A stretch of DNA of 38,653 nucleotides from CAZEBW01 sp964510205 (GTDB lineage Bacteria > Chloroflexota > Anaerolineae > VGOG01), in the NCBI GenBank assembly GCA_964510205.1, contig CAZEBW010000030.1, forward strand, positions 1-38,653, read 5' to 3'. Shown one piece after another: positions 14,972 to 21,651 of this stretch (positions are counted from its first letter, which is position 1; every line of letters begins with the position of its first letter). The translations under genes were made by a program, and so were the position numbers. Under the pieces are notes generated by a model that saw nothing but the letters and a program-made list of their open reading frames with translations, was not told the DNA's origin and did no database searches.

Positions 14972-14989
14972 AATCCGTTTCAACGGATT
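14972..14989 (+). terminator. Weak terminator-like hairpin after the DUF2085 gene
   Basis: AATCCGTT and AACGGATT form an 8-bp palindrome 19 nt after the stop codon, followed by only a short T stretch. Confidence 0.4.
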
Positions 14990-15117
14990 TCCTGTATCAG
15001 CCGAGGTCGTGGAGGAGGACTTCCCGCGACCGAGGGCCAATCAGCAACACCCAAGCGGGGCCCCCCCGCCTGTTCCACGCAAAGAAATCAAGCTTTCTAT
15101 CGAAAACCTTTGGGGTC

Positions 15118-15146
15118 TTGCCAGGAACTGAAAACGCTGGTATAAT
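15118..15146 (+). promoter_or_regulatory. Promoter of the DUF4013 gene
   Basis: TTGCCA (15118-15123), 17-nt spacer, TATAAT (15141-15146) with extended TGG. Start predicted near 15153, giving a 5' UTR of about 60 nt. Confidence 0.8.
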
Positions 15147-15214
15147 GAATGCAGGTTTCATCCGCTGGCCCAGGGTCAAGGCTTGGGCCGCAACACAAAA
15201 AGGAGGAGGGAAAA

Positions 15215-15937
15215 ATGGACATTGGAAAACCGTTGACGTACATGTTTGAGGATGAAAAGTGGGCCAATAAGGTGGTGGTGGGGGCCGTCATCAATTTGAT
15301 TCCCCTCCTGAACTTGGCGACGGCAGGCTACATGCTGGCCACAATTCGCAATGTGGCTAATGACGTCGTGCCCGCCTTGCCAACTTGGGACGAGTTCGGC
15401 GATCACTTCGTCAAGGGGTTGATCTTAACCATCATTGGTTTGATTTACTCTTTGCCTCTGCTCATCGTCTCTTGCTGCCCTCTGTTTGCTATGTTCCTGC
15501 CCGCTTTCTCCGAAAGCGAGGAAATGGCTACGGCGTTAGGAGTCGGTTATCTCCTCATCGTTAGCCTGTTTGGACTGTTTGTCCTCCTGTATGCTATCGC
15601 CTACACCTTCGTCATGCCTGCGGTCATCCTCCGCTACGCCTCGACTGAAGATTTCTCCGCTGCGTTCCGATTTGGTGAGATATTTGGCTTCATTCGAGAC
15701 AACCTCAACAGCTACTTGAAGGCCTGGCTCTACCTGCTCGTGGTGGGTGTGGTGATCGGAATCGGACAACTCTTGGTCGCCGCAATCGTGGGCTGGATTC
15801 CCATCTGTGGATGGATCATCGTGTGGGTCATAGGGCTGGGCGTTGCCTTCTGGACCTACCTGGTCATGGCCTACGTCTACGGCAGCTTTGCCCGCGAGGT
15901 GCAGCTTCCGATGCGCCCGGCCTCCGCCATCGCGTAA
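15215..15937 (+). CDS. DUF4013 family multi-pass membrane protein
   Basis: 240 residues; the ATG at 15215 follows an excellent AGGAGGAGG. Starts MDIGKPLTYMFEDEKW, then several hydrophobic stretches (about 20-45, 68-95, 107-140, 165-190, 194-225). The N-terminal motif and spacing fit DUF4013, a prokaryotic membrane family without known function. Its own promoter lies at 15118-15146. Convergent with the M23 peptidase gene across a strong GC-rich hairpin. No enzymatic motif is visible. Confidence 0.8.
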   Translation: MDIGKPLTYMFEDEKWANKVVVGAVINLIPLLNLATAGYMLATIRNVANDVVPALPTWDEFGDHFVKGLILTIIGLIYSLPLLIVSCCPLFAMFLPAFSESEEMATALGVGYLLIVSLFGLFVLLYAIAYTFVMPAVILRYASTEDFSAAFRFGEIFGFIRDNLNSYLKAWLYLLVVGVVIGIGQLLVAAIVGWIPICGWIIVWVIGLGVAFWTYLVMAYVYGSFAREVQLPMRPASAIA

Positions 15938-15947
15938 CCAAGAAAGC

Positions 15948-15998
15948 CCCACCCCCTTCCAATCCCTTCCTCACAGGGGAAGGTTGGGAGGGGGTGGG
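15948..15998. terminator. Long C/G-rich inverted repeat between convergent genes
   Basis: CCCACCCCCT (from 15948) pairs with AGGGGGTGGG (to 15998), and inner arms TTCCAA...CCCTTCC pair imperfectly with GGAAGGTTGG. The resulting stem of about 20 bp sits 11 bp after one stop codon and 8 bp before the other, so it may terminate both transcripts, although neither side has a U-run. Confidence 0.55.
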
Positions 15999-16005
15999 AA
16001 TCGGT

Positions 16006-17130
16006 CTACTCCTGTGTCTCTATGACGACCAAAGAGGTCCTTCCTTCCTCCACCTCTACTTCTGCGGTGTACAGCCGCCCGCCAACTCTGGTCTTCAAGG
16101 CATAGGCGCCGGCCGGCGCGTCCCCCATCACGAAGTTCTCGCCCCATTCCTCGTCCGAGTTAACCGGTTCGCCGACATAGGTCCAGGCCTCGCGCCATCG
16201 CACGTCAGGCGCCTCCGCCCGGTGGAAGTTGATGACGGCTTCTGGTACAGGATTCCCCTGGGTGTCCAACAACCGCCCAGCGATGGTACCATGGCCGGGC
16301 AAGGGTTTCAGCCACAGCTCCGGGTTGCGGGTGTCGGCGTAGGTGTTGGCTCCCACCCGCACCTCGAAGTGAAGATGAGGGCCGATGGCCACCCCCGTCA
16401 TGCCCACCTCGCCCAGCACGTCGCCTGTTTTCACCCGCTGACCAACATCAACCATTATCCGCGACAGGTGCCCGTAGAGGACGAAGACGGGCTGCCCGTG
16501 AAACTCCCTGTCCAACTGCACCACCACAAGCTGGCCGTAGAAATTGGGCTTGAGGCCGTAGACCTCCACCTGATCCGTGCCCGCCACGACGACCGTCCCT
16601 GGGGCGACAGCCAGCACGGGGGTGCCGATCGGATTCCCCAGGTCCACGCCATGATGGAGAAAATAGCGGCCGCCGGCTGTGGCGCCATAGGGGTAGTAGC
16701 GGCTGGCTTGGTTCTGGCCCTCAGGGCCGATGGGGCGCTCTAGCCAGTAGTGGTCTTGCGGAGCGCTTGGTGTGGGCGTCAGCGTCGGCTTCAGCGTGGC
16801 CGTCGGCGTAGATGTTGGTGTAGAAGTGAAAGTTGACGTCCGTGTGGGGCTGGGCGTGGCCGTGGGTGTGGATGTCGGGGTATGCGTGTGAGTTACCGTT
16901 GCCGTAGGTGTAGGTGTGGGCGTAGAGGTGCTGGTAGAGGTGGGGGTTGCCGTAGGCGTCTGGGTGGGCGTGGGAGTTGAAGTAGGGGTGGAGGTTGGCG
17001 TGGGCGTGGGAGTTCCTAGGACAGCCAGTTGCGCGGCGGGCTGCCAACCCAAAGCAATGGCTGAGACGGCCAGAGCTAAGGCCAGGGCGCCTGTTATTAA
17101 AACTTTTGGATTGTTCTCGGTCTTGGGCAA
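16006..17130 (-). CDS. Surface-anchored M23 (LytM-type) metallopeptidase with Pro/Thr stalk
   Basis: 374 residues. Signal or anchor helix at about 8-30, a Thr/Pro-rich stalk (40-124), an M23 domain (about 145-265) and a carboxypeptidase-regulatory-like beta domain (about 293-372). Zinc and catalytic residues are intact: HHGVD with His159 and Asp163, YGHLS with His221, HLHFE with His252 and His254. M23 enzymes cut peptide cross-links of peptidoglycan or related substrates. The start is TTG at 17130, with GGAG overlapping the upstream ftcD stop region, indicating translational coupling. There is no YLPLIL tail. A wall-remodelling enzyme in an operon with a formimidoyltransferase is an unusual pair. 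Confidence 0.88.
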   Translation of the reverse strand: MPKTENNPKVLITGALALALAVSAIALGWQPAAQLAVLGTPTPTPTSTPTSTPTPTQTPTATPTSTSTSTPTPTPTATVTHTHTPTSTPTATPSPTRTSTFTSTPTSTPTATLKPTLTPTPSAPQDHYWLERPIGPEGQNQASRYYPYGATAGGRYFLHHGVDLGNPIGTPVLAVAPGTVVVAGTDQVEVYGLKPNFYGQLVVVQLDREFHGQPVFVLYGHLSRIMVDVGQRVKTGDVLGEVGMTGVAIGPHLHFEVRVGANTYADTRNPELWLKPLPGHGTIAGRLLDTQGNPVPEAVINFHRAEAPDVRWREAWTYVGEPVNSDEEWGENFVMGDAPAGAYALKTRVGGRLYTAEVEVEEGRTSLVVIETQE

Positions 17131-17135
17131 AGCGC

Positions 17136-18044
17136 TTACTCCTGCTGACTGACATCAGCCAGGCGATTCTCCAAAATCTGCTGCGACGAGAAGTCGCTGC
17201 CCATTTGCAAGTAGAATTTTGCGGCCTCCACCAATGCTTCGTTGGGGATGAGGCCAATGAGCTCGCTTTCCGCCACAGCCACGCCGTAGCGCGCTGCCTC
17301 GCGGCGGATCATCTCTACCACGCGGTGGACGGGCGTCTGGGCGTAGTCGGTCAAGTTCATGGAGACCTGAGCCCGGCCGCCAACCAGCAGGCCCAGGGCC
17401 TTGACGTAGCGCAGACCGCCGGAGGAATGGCGCACGGCGCGGGCGATGGCCTTAGCGACCTCGACGTCGTCGGTATCCAGATAGACGTTGTAAGCGATGA
17501 GGGGCACCCTGGCCCCGATGGCTGTGGCCCCTGCCTTGCCCACTCGCCGAGGGCCGAAGTCGGGCGCCCGTTCGGGCCTGGTTGCGATTTCGGCCCTGAT
17601 CCCCTCGTATTCACCACGCCGCACGTTGGCCAGATTCTGCCTCTCCGGTTGGGTGGCTGCGTGTTCGTAGAGATAAACGGGAATGTCTAGTTCCCGGCCC
17701 ACTCGTTCTCCCACGCGCCGGGCGATGGCCACACAATCCTCCATGGTCACGTTTTTGATGGGCACGAAGGGCACCACGTCGGCGGCCCCCATGCGGGGAT
17801 GCTCGCCCCGATGCTGATTCAGGTCAATGAGCTCCGCTGCCTTCTCGATGCCCCGAAAAGCGGCCTCCTCCACAGCCTCTGGCTGTCCGGCGAAGGTCAC
17901 CACGGTGCGATTGTGGTCGGCGTCGGACTGAACGTCCAGCACGTAGGCGTCGGGCACAGCGGCTATGGCCTCTGCGATCTGGTCAATGACCTCCTGCCGC
18001 CGCCCCTCGCTGAAATTAGGCACACACTCTACGATCTTTTTCAT
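17136..18044 (-). CDS. ftcD: Glutamate formimidoyltransferase
   Basis: 302 residues, matching the stand-alone transferase without the cyclodeaminase domain. It moves a formimidoyl group from N-formimidoyl-glutamate to tetrahydrofolate in histidine breakdown, or runs formyl transfer in reverse. N-terminus MKKIVECVPNFSEG and the active-site block HRGEHPRMGAADVVPFVP, with His82 at the position of the known catalytic histidine. The start at 18044 has AAGGAG upstream. No hut genes lie nearby. A MITE (18071-18235) sits just upstream, so transcription may come from the DUF523 gene through the element; no clear promoter was found. Confidence 0.94.
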   Translation of the reverse strand: MKKIVECVPNFSEGRRQEVIDQIAEAIAAVPDAYVLDVQSDADHNRTVVTFAGQPEAVEEAAFRGIEKAAELIDLNQHRGEHPRMGAADVVPFVPIKNVTMEDCVAIARRVGERVGRELDIPVYLYEHAATQPERQNLANVRRGEYEGIRAEIATRPERAPDFGPRRVGKAGATAIGARVPLIAYNVYLDTDDVEVAKAIARAVRHSSGGLRYVKALGLLVGGRAQVSMNLTDYAQTPVHRVVEMIRREAARYGVAVAESELIGLIPNEALVEAAKFYLQMGSDFSSQQILENRLADVSQQE

Positions 18045-18070
18045 TAGGCTTTCTCCTTTTCCCATTCTTC

Positions 18071-18235
18071 GGTGGTCTCCTTCTTGTTGGGTGTTGCTGT
18101 TGTGTCATTGCGAGCCCCGCAGGGGGGAAGCAATCTCCACGCAGCTACTTGGGGATTGCTTCGGCGGAAAACCGGCGCCTCGCAATGACACAAACGGCTC
18201 GTCTTAGTGCAGCAACACTTCAATGGGAGATTACC
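18071..18235. mobile_element. MITE-like element, copy 2, with perfect 8-bp target duplication
   Basis: 165 bp. Ends GGTGGTCTCC and GGAGATTACC (inverted, 8 of 10), second arms GTGTTGCT/AGCAACAC, core arms TGTCATTGCGAG (18103-18114) / CTCGCAATGACA (18179-18190). It is flanked by identical CATTCTTC at 18063-18070 and 18236-18243, a clean 8-bp target duplication. The element separates ftcD from the DUF523 gene and supplies that gene's last codons and stop. Confidence 0.85.
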
Positions 18236-18720
18236 CATTCTTCTTCGCTTTTGACAATGATTCCTTCTCGCTTCAAGAGAGCCGCGGTCACACCGCTCCC
18301 CTCCACCAAGCCACCGCTGAAGCTACCATCGTAGATTTGGGCAGCGCCGCAGGAAGGGCTGCGGGCTTTCAGGACAGCCTCTTGGATGCCCCACCGTTGG
18401 GCGAGGCGCAATGCCTTCCGCGCCCCCGCCAAAAACTCAGCGGTGACATCTTTTCCCTCGATGTTCACCACGCGGGCCCGTCCGTCCACGACATCGCCTC
18501 CATCGCCGCCCTGGATCTCCGCCGGGGGGCGGGGCGTGGGAAGTCCACCTCCTCCCACCTCTGGGCAGAAAGGCAACGCGCCGCCTTGCGCGGCCAGGTC
18601 TTGGAGCCGGCCATGGGGACAACTGCCGCCGTCGTATCGGCAGGAGATGCCCAGCAGGCACGCGCTCACCAACAGAAGTCCGCTAAATCCCACCGTCTGT
18701 TGTTCCAGTCTGTTGTTCAT
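18220..18720 (-). CDS. DUF523 family protein
   Basis: 166 residues from the ATG at 18720. Signatures LVSACLLGISCRYDG (17-31), FCPEVGGGGLPTPRPP (51-66) and ARSPSCG...YDGSFSG (119-136) define DUF523; conserved Cys21, Cys27, Cys34, Cys52 and Cys124 suggest metal or redox chemistry, not established. Family members often begin close to LVSACLLG, so the extra N-terminal residues may be untranslated; TTG and GTG codons at 18747 and 18741 are other options and no start has an ideal ribosome site. The last five codons (WVISH) and the stop lie in or beside the terminal repeat of MITE copy 2, so the natural C-terminus may have been replaced. Confidence 0.85.
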   Translation of the reverse strand: MNNRLEQQTVGFSGLLLVSACLLGISCRYDGGSCPHGRLQDLAAQGGALPFCPEVGGGGLPTPRPPAEIQGGDGGDVVDGRARVVNIEGKDVTAEFLAGARKALRLAQRWGIQEAVLKARSPSCGAAQIYDGSFSGGLVEGSGVTAALLKREGIIVKSEEEWVISH

Positions 18721-18769
18721 CCTATCATCGTCACTCCTCACTGTCAACTGGCTCTTGCCCTTACGTGTA

Positions 18770-18918
18770 TTTCAATTTGGGGGCAAGACCGAGAGACAGC
18801 GCCATGTGTCATTGCGAGGAGGCGGTTTTTGCCGACGAAGCAATCCCCTACGCACATTGGAGATTGCTTCGGGCGCACACACCGCGCCCTCGCAATGACA
18901 CTTGCCCCAAAACTGAAA
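18770..18918. mobile_element. MITE-like element, copy 3, with different outer arms
   Basis: The core arms TGTCATTGCGAG (18807-18818) and CTCGCAATGACA (18889-18900) and the inner GAAGCAATC/GATTGCTTC match copies 1 and 2. The outer arms differ: TTTCAATTTGGGGGCAAG (18770-18787) pairs with CTTGCCCCAAAACTGAAA (18901-18918), and a 19-nt insert sits only on the left. No clear target duplication. It ends 7 bp before the -35 box of the next gene. Confidence 0.75.
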
Positions 18919-18925
18919 CGCACCT

Positions 18926-18954
18926 TTGCCCTTTCGACCGAAGTGTGCTATATT
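18926..18954 (+). promoter_or_regulatory. Promoter of the GalT/HIT-like gene
   Basis: TTGCCC (18926-18931), 17-nt spacer, TATATT (18949-18954). Start near 18961, 5' UTR about 44 nt. The repeat element ends just upstream. Confidence 0.7.
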
Positions 18955-19004
18955 TTAGTCCGTTGGCCTGCAAGCCGCAAATCTGGGCCGGAGGAGAAGC
19001 AACG

Positions 19005-20096
19005 ATGGTCCCACCAAATGACCGAATGATCACCAACATCGCCGATCAAGTGTCGGCCCTGCCCGCCGCCGACCGAGAGATTTTCGAGCGCATCTTTCAC
19101 GTGAGCACCGCTGTCGGCCGCTTGAATCCCCCCGAGGAAATGCACGGTTGGATCCAGAAGCACTTCGGTTCGGTAGAAGCAGTGCGCAGCCAGCGAATTG
19201 TGAAGATAACTAATCTCGTCACCCTGGAAGGGGCCCTTTTCAACGAGCTCAGAGCCCGGCGTCCCATAGAGCCCGAGGAGACAGTTGAGTTCACCACAGA
19301 GTTCGAGGAGCGAGGCGATCCGTTCTGCAGGCCACTGGAAGGCACTCCCGAAGATGTCTTCGGCCGCGTGCGAGGGAAGCACTCCATCACGGCCAGCAAC
19401 GTGGCCAAGTACGACGGCTTCCACGGCCTGGTCATCTTCGATCAGCATGATCCGTTGGATTTCTCGGCCGAGGAGGTCAGCGATTACATAGACACAGCTT
19501 TGGCCTGGGCGCGTAAGGCCCACGAAGTAGACCCGCAAGCCCGCTACTTCTTCTTCATGTGGAATTGCCTGTGGAAGAGCGGCGCGTCCATCCTGCATGG
19601 CCACGCTCAGATGTCCCTGGGCCGCGACATCCACTACGCCAGGGTAGAGCAACTGCGGCGAGCCGCTCTGCGGTATCGAACGGACATGGGCGCCAGCTAC
19701 TTCGATGACCTCCACGCCGCTCACCGCGCCCTGGACTTGGCCGTGGAGAACGGCAGCACCCACATCATGGCCTACCTCACACCGATCAAAGAAAAAGAGG
19801 TGCTGCTCGTCGCTGAAGGGCTGGACGAGAGTTTCAAGGACTCTGTCTACCAGGTGCTCAGGTGTTTCACCGCGAAGCTGGGTGTGCGCAGTTTCAACTT
19901 GGCCCTCTATTTGCCGCCCATTGACGACGTGGAAGAGGATTGGAGCGGTTTTCCGGCCCTGGTTCGCATCGTGGATCGGGGCGACGTGAACATCAGGGCG
20001 TCGGACATGGGGGCCATGGAGCTCTACGCTTCCAGCGTCATCACCAGCGACCCCTTTCGGGTGATTGAGGCCCTGCGGACCTGTTTCTGTTCGTAA
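19005..20096 (+). CDS. HIT-superfamily nucleotidyltransferase, galactose-1-phosphate uridylyltransferase-like
   Basis: 363 residues from the ATG at 19005, preceded by GGAGGAG. The central active-site motif is ILHGHAQMSLG (196-206); HGHAQ at 198-202 matches the H-x-H-x-Q pattern of GalT and Ap4A phosphorylases, in which the second His takes the nucleotide. GalT usually has HPH; Gly in the middle and the absence of the canonical uridine-binding N-terminal motif make the substrate uncertain. No galK, galE or other sugar genes are adjacent. It has its own promoter and terminator, so it is probably monocistronic. Alternative: a sugar- or dinucleotide-phosphorylase of the same fold. Confidence 0.75.
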   Translation: MVPPNDRMITNIADQVSALPAADREIFERIFHVSTAVGRLNPPEEMHGWIQKHFGSVEAVRSQRIVKITNLVTLEGALFNELRARRPIEPEETVEFTTEFEERGDPFCRPLEGTPEDVFGRVRGKHSITASNVAKYDGFHGLVIFDQHDPLDFSAEEVSDYIDTALAWARKAHEVDPQARYFFFMWNCLWKSGASILHGHAQMSLGRDIHYARVEQLRRAALRYRTDMGASYFDDLHAAHRALDLAVENGSTHIMAYLTPIKEKEVLLVAEGLDESFKDSVYQVLRCFTAKLGVRSFNLALYLPPIDDVEEDWSGFPALVRIVDRGDVNIRASDMGAMELYASSVITSDPFRVIEALRTCFCS

Positions 20097-20118
20097 AAGG
20101 CCCCCAAGTTGCACCATG

Positions 20119-20151
20119 AGGCCCTCAGCTTTCAAAACCGAGGGCCTTTTT
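20119..20151 (+). terminator. Intrinsic terminator of the GalT/HIT-like gene
   Basis: AGGCCCTC (20119-20126) and GAGGGCCT (20140-20147) form a perfect 8-bp stem followed by TTTT, 22 nt after the stop codon. Confidence 0.85.
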
Positions 20152-20188
20152 CAATCCCTAAGCTCGCGGGGCGCCGCAAGCCGACTCC

Positions 20189-20638
20189 TCACAACTCGTC
20201 CGTATCCAAGATGATGGTCACCGGCCCATCGTTGTGGATCTCCACCAGCATGTAGGCTCTGAAAACGCCCGTTTCGACCCTGGCGACACCGGCTTCTCGA
20301 AGCGCGCTGGCAAAATGCTCGATCAGTGGTTCCGCCGCCTCCGGCGGAGCGGCCTCGGTGAAGCTGGGCCGCCGCCCTTTTTTGCAGTTGGCGTAGAGCG
20401 TGAATTGGGAGACCACCAGGATGCCTGCGCCGACGTCGAGGGCCGAGAGGTTCATCTTGCCGGCCTCGTCTTCGAAAATGCGCAGATGGGCCGTCTTGTG
20501 GGCCAGTTTCTCGGCCTCGGCTTCGGTGTCTCCGTGGGTCGCGCCGATGAGGACTACCAGACCGGCATCCACGGCTCCGGTGGTTTCGTCGTCCACCGAG
20601 ACGGCGCCTCGCTTAACTCGCTGCACAATTGCACGCAT
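20189..20638 (-). CDS. dtd: D-aminoacyl-tRNA deacylase
   Basis: 149 residues. Removes D-amino acids (and glycine from tRNA-Ala) from mischarged tRNA. Diagnostic SQFTLY is at 77-82 and the Gly-cisPro motif NDGPVT at 136-141; KKGRRPSF (86-93) is also typical. The usually conserved GVFGADM reads GVFRAYM here (124-130), changing Gly to Arg and Asp to Tyr beside the active-site cleft. The start is preceded by GGAGGTAA. It lies 15 nt after comEA on the same strand, so it is the second gene of that operon. Confidence 0.95.
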   Translation of the reverse strand: MRAIVQRVKRGAVSVDDETTGAVDAGLVVLIGATHGDTEAEAEKLAHKTAHLRIFEDEAGKMNLSALDVGAGILVVSQFTLYANCKKGRRPSFTEAAPPEAAEPLIEHFASALREAGVARVETGVFRAYMLVEIHNDGPVTIILDTDEL

Positions 20639-20653
20639 CGTGTTACCTCCTGG

Positions 20654-21247
20654 TCAGTCCACAGTGATCAAGTCCTTCATGTTTTGGAAAGTGGCCTCCC
20701 CGATGCCAGGCACCTTTTTGATCTCCTCGATGCTGTCATAAGGGCGATTCTCGATGATCCCTTGAGCTTTGGAGGGTCCGATGGCGGGCAGGGTCTCGAG
20801 TTCGGATTGGCTGGCGGTATTGATATTGATCTTGCCCCCGGCTTCGAAGCCGGTCGCGCCTGACCGTTGAGCGGGCACGGCGATTGGTGGATTCTCCTCG
20901 CCGATCTTGGGCACGTAGATGTGCTGGCCATCGGCCACCGAGAGCGCCAGGTTGATGCGGTCCAGGTCGGCCTCGTTGGCAGCGCCCCCCGCCGCCTCGA
21001 TGGCGTCCTTGACAATGCTGTCGGCCGGAAGCTCATAGACATCGGGATGATTCACCGCCCCGCTGACGTAGACCTGCAGCGGACGTGGGGTGGGAGTGGG
21101 TAGCGGGGTGGCCGTAGCCGGGGGCGGAGTTACGGTGATCTCTGGCTGTGTGGGGCGGCCGAACAACACGATCATCCCACCCATAACGACCAAATTGACC
21201 AACGTGATCAGAATATACCCTCGGTATCTCTCCAGCCAGTTGCTCAT
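20654..21247 (-). CDS. comEA: ComEA-like membrane-anchored DNA-binding protein (SLBB + helix-hairpin-helix)
   Basis: 197 residues from the ATG at 21247, with AGGAGG upstream. Cytosolic stub WLERYRG, one membrane helix (about 11-30), Pro/Thr-rich linker (32-56), SLBB domain (about 57-115) and two helix-hairpin-helix motifs (about 138-197; INTASQSELETLPAIGPSKA and VPGIGEATF). ComEA captures double-stranded DNA outside the membrane during natural transformation. No comEC is present in the window. It shares an operon with dtd and is driven by the promoter at 21281-21309, divergent from the giant-protein operon. Confidence 0.88.
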   Translation of the reverse strand: MSNWLERYRGYILITLVNLVVMGGMIVLFGRPTQPEITVTPPPATATPLPTPTPRPLQVYVSGAVNHPDVYELPADSIVKDAIEAAGGAANEADLDRINLALSVADGQHIYVPKIGEENPPIAVPAQRSGATGFEAGGKININTASQSELETLPAIGPSKAQGIIENRPYDSIEEIKKVPGIGEATFQNMKDLITVD

Positions 21248-21280
21248 CTCTCCCTCCTGATCATGTGAGCCACCCGCCCA

Positions 21281-21309
21281 ATTATACTGCAAAGCATCCC
21301 AAGGGGCAA
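21281..21309 (-). promoter_or_regulatory. Promoter of comEA-dtd
   Basis: Minus strand TTGCCC (21304-21309), 17-nt spacer, TATAAT (21281-21286). Start near 21274. Its -35 box is 4 bp from the -35 box of the divergent promoter at 21314-21342. Confidence 0.85.
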
Positions 21310-21313
21310 ATAA

Positions 21314-21342
21314 TTGACAAAAGTCCAACGGCGTGATATAAT
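21314..21342 (+). promoter_or_regulatory. Consensus promoter of the first giant-protein operon
   Basis: Perfect TTGACA (21314-21319), 17-nt spacer and TATAAT (21337-21342). RNA start near 21349. A duplicate at exactly +8739 drives the second giant gene. Confidence 0.9.
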
Positions 21343-21348
21343 TGTGAA

Positions 21349-21520
21349 CAAGGTGAAGGGGTAGCTGGTGCCCCTACTGGATTCGCATCGCAAAAGAGGT
21401 TACGCCGGACAATGGCACAGTATCTGTCACCTCCGACAGACCACTACGAGGTAGCCATGAGAAGGCATGGTTAGCCAAGGCCAATGCTGGAACGCACGGG
21501 CGTCTAGCGTTGGCCTTTTG
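21349..21520 (+). promoter_or_regulatory. Structured 5' leader RNA, copy 1 (riboswitch-like candidate)
   Basis: From the inferred start to the terminator tail, this leader is the same length as copy 2 (30088-30259). Positions 21396-21434 match copy 2 at 30 of 39 positions without gaps, including GAGGTTACGCC. A helix GAGGT/ACCTC (21396-21400, 21429-21433) closes a 28-nt loop; copy 2 has GAGGT/ATCTC with the same loop length, keeping pairing through G-U. A first helix is possible from GTGAA (21353-21357) and TTCGC (21382-21386). Blocks CCACTA and AGCCATGAGA are shared next, and the leader ends in a terminator hairpin. No known riboswitch consensus was recognised. The coding start is 131 nt further on. 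Confidence 0.7.
21477..21519 (+). terminator. Attenuator hairpin in leader copy 1
   Basis: AAGGCCAATGCT (21477-21488) pairs with AGCGTTGGCCTT (21506-21517), 12 bp with one G-U, inner pairs ACGC/GCGT, and a TTTT run (21516-21519). It lies inside the 5' leader, not after a gene, as in transcription-attenuation systems. Confidence 0.8.
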
Positions 21521-21615
21521 CGTTAGACTTGGCGTAGTCAGTGTCGGACTCCCCAACTTCCCATAGCCCAAAAACCTGGTTTCTGAGTCGTTTGGGAAAA
21601 GTGTACGGTAGCAAA

Positions 21616-21631
21616 TCGTCAGTAAAGGCAA
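21616..21631 (+). promoter_or_regulatory. Conserved 16-nt box before the ribosome site, copy A
   Basis: TCGTCAGTAAAGGCAA, 20 nt before the ATG, corresponds to TCGCCACTACCGGCGA (30338-30353) and TCGCCAGTAACGGCGA (37546-37561) before two other genes of the array. The last two can form a 5-bp hairpin; here pairing is mostly lost. Confidence 0.45.
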
Positions 21632-21651
21632 AAGATGAGAGGAGAAGAAAA

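Noticed and set aside
18719..18747. TTGACA-17-TAGGAT on the minus strand at the DUF523 start
   Set aside because: RNA would begin inside the assumed coding start and leave no ribosome site unless the protein begins further in; kept only as an uncertainty about the start.
21349..21520. Class I c-di-GMP (GEMM) riboswitch, suggested by control of surface proteins
   Set aside because: The GEMM core (GGCAAACC, GGGACGCAAAGCC and the receptor loop) is absent in both leader copies. A covariance search would be decisive.
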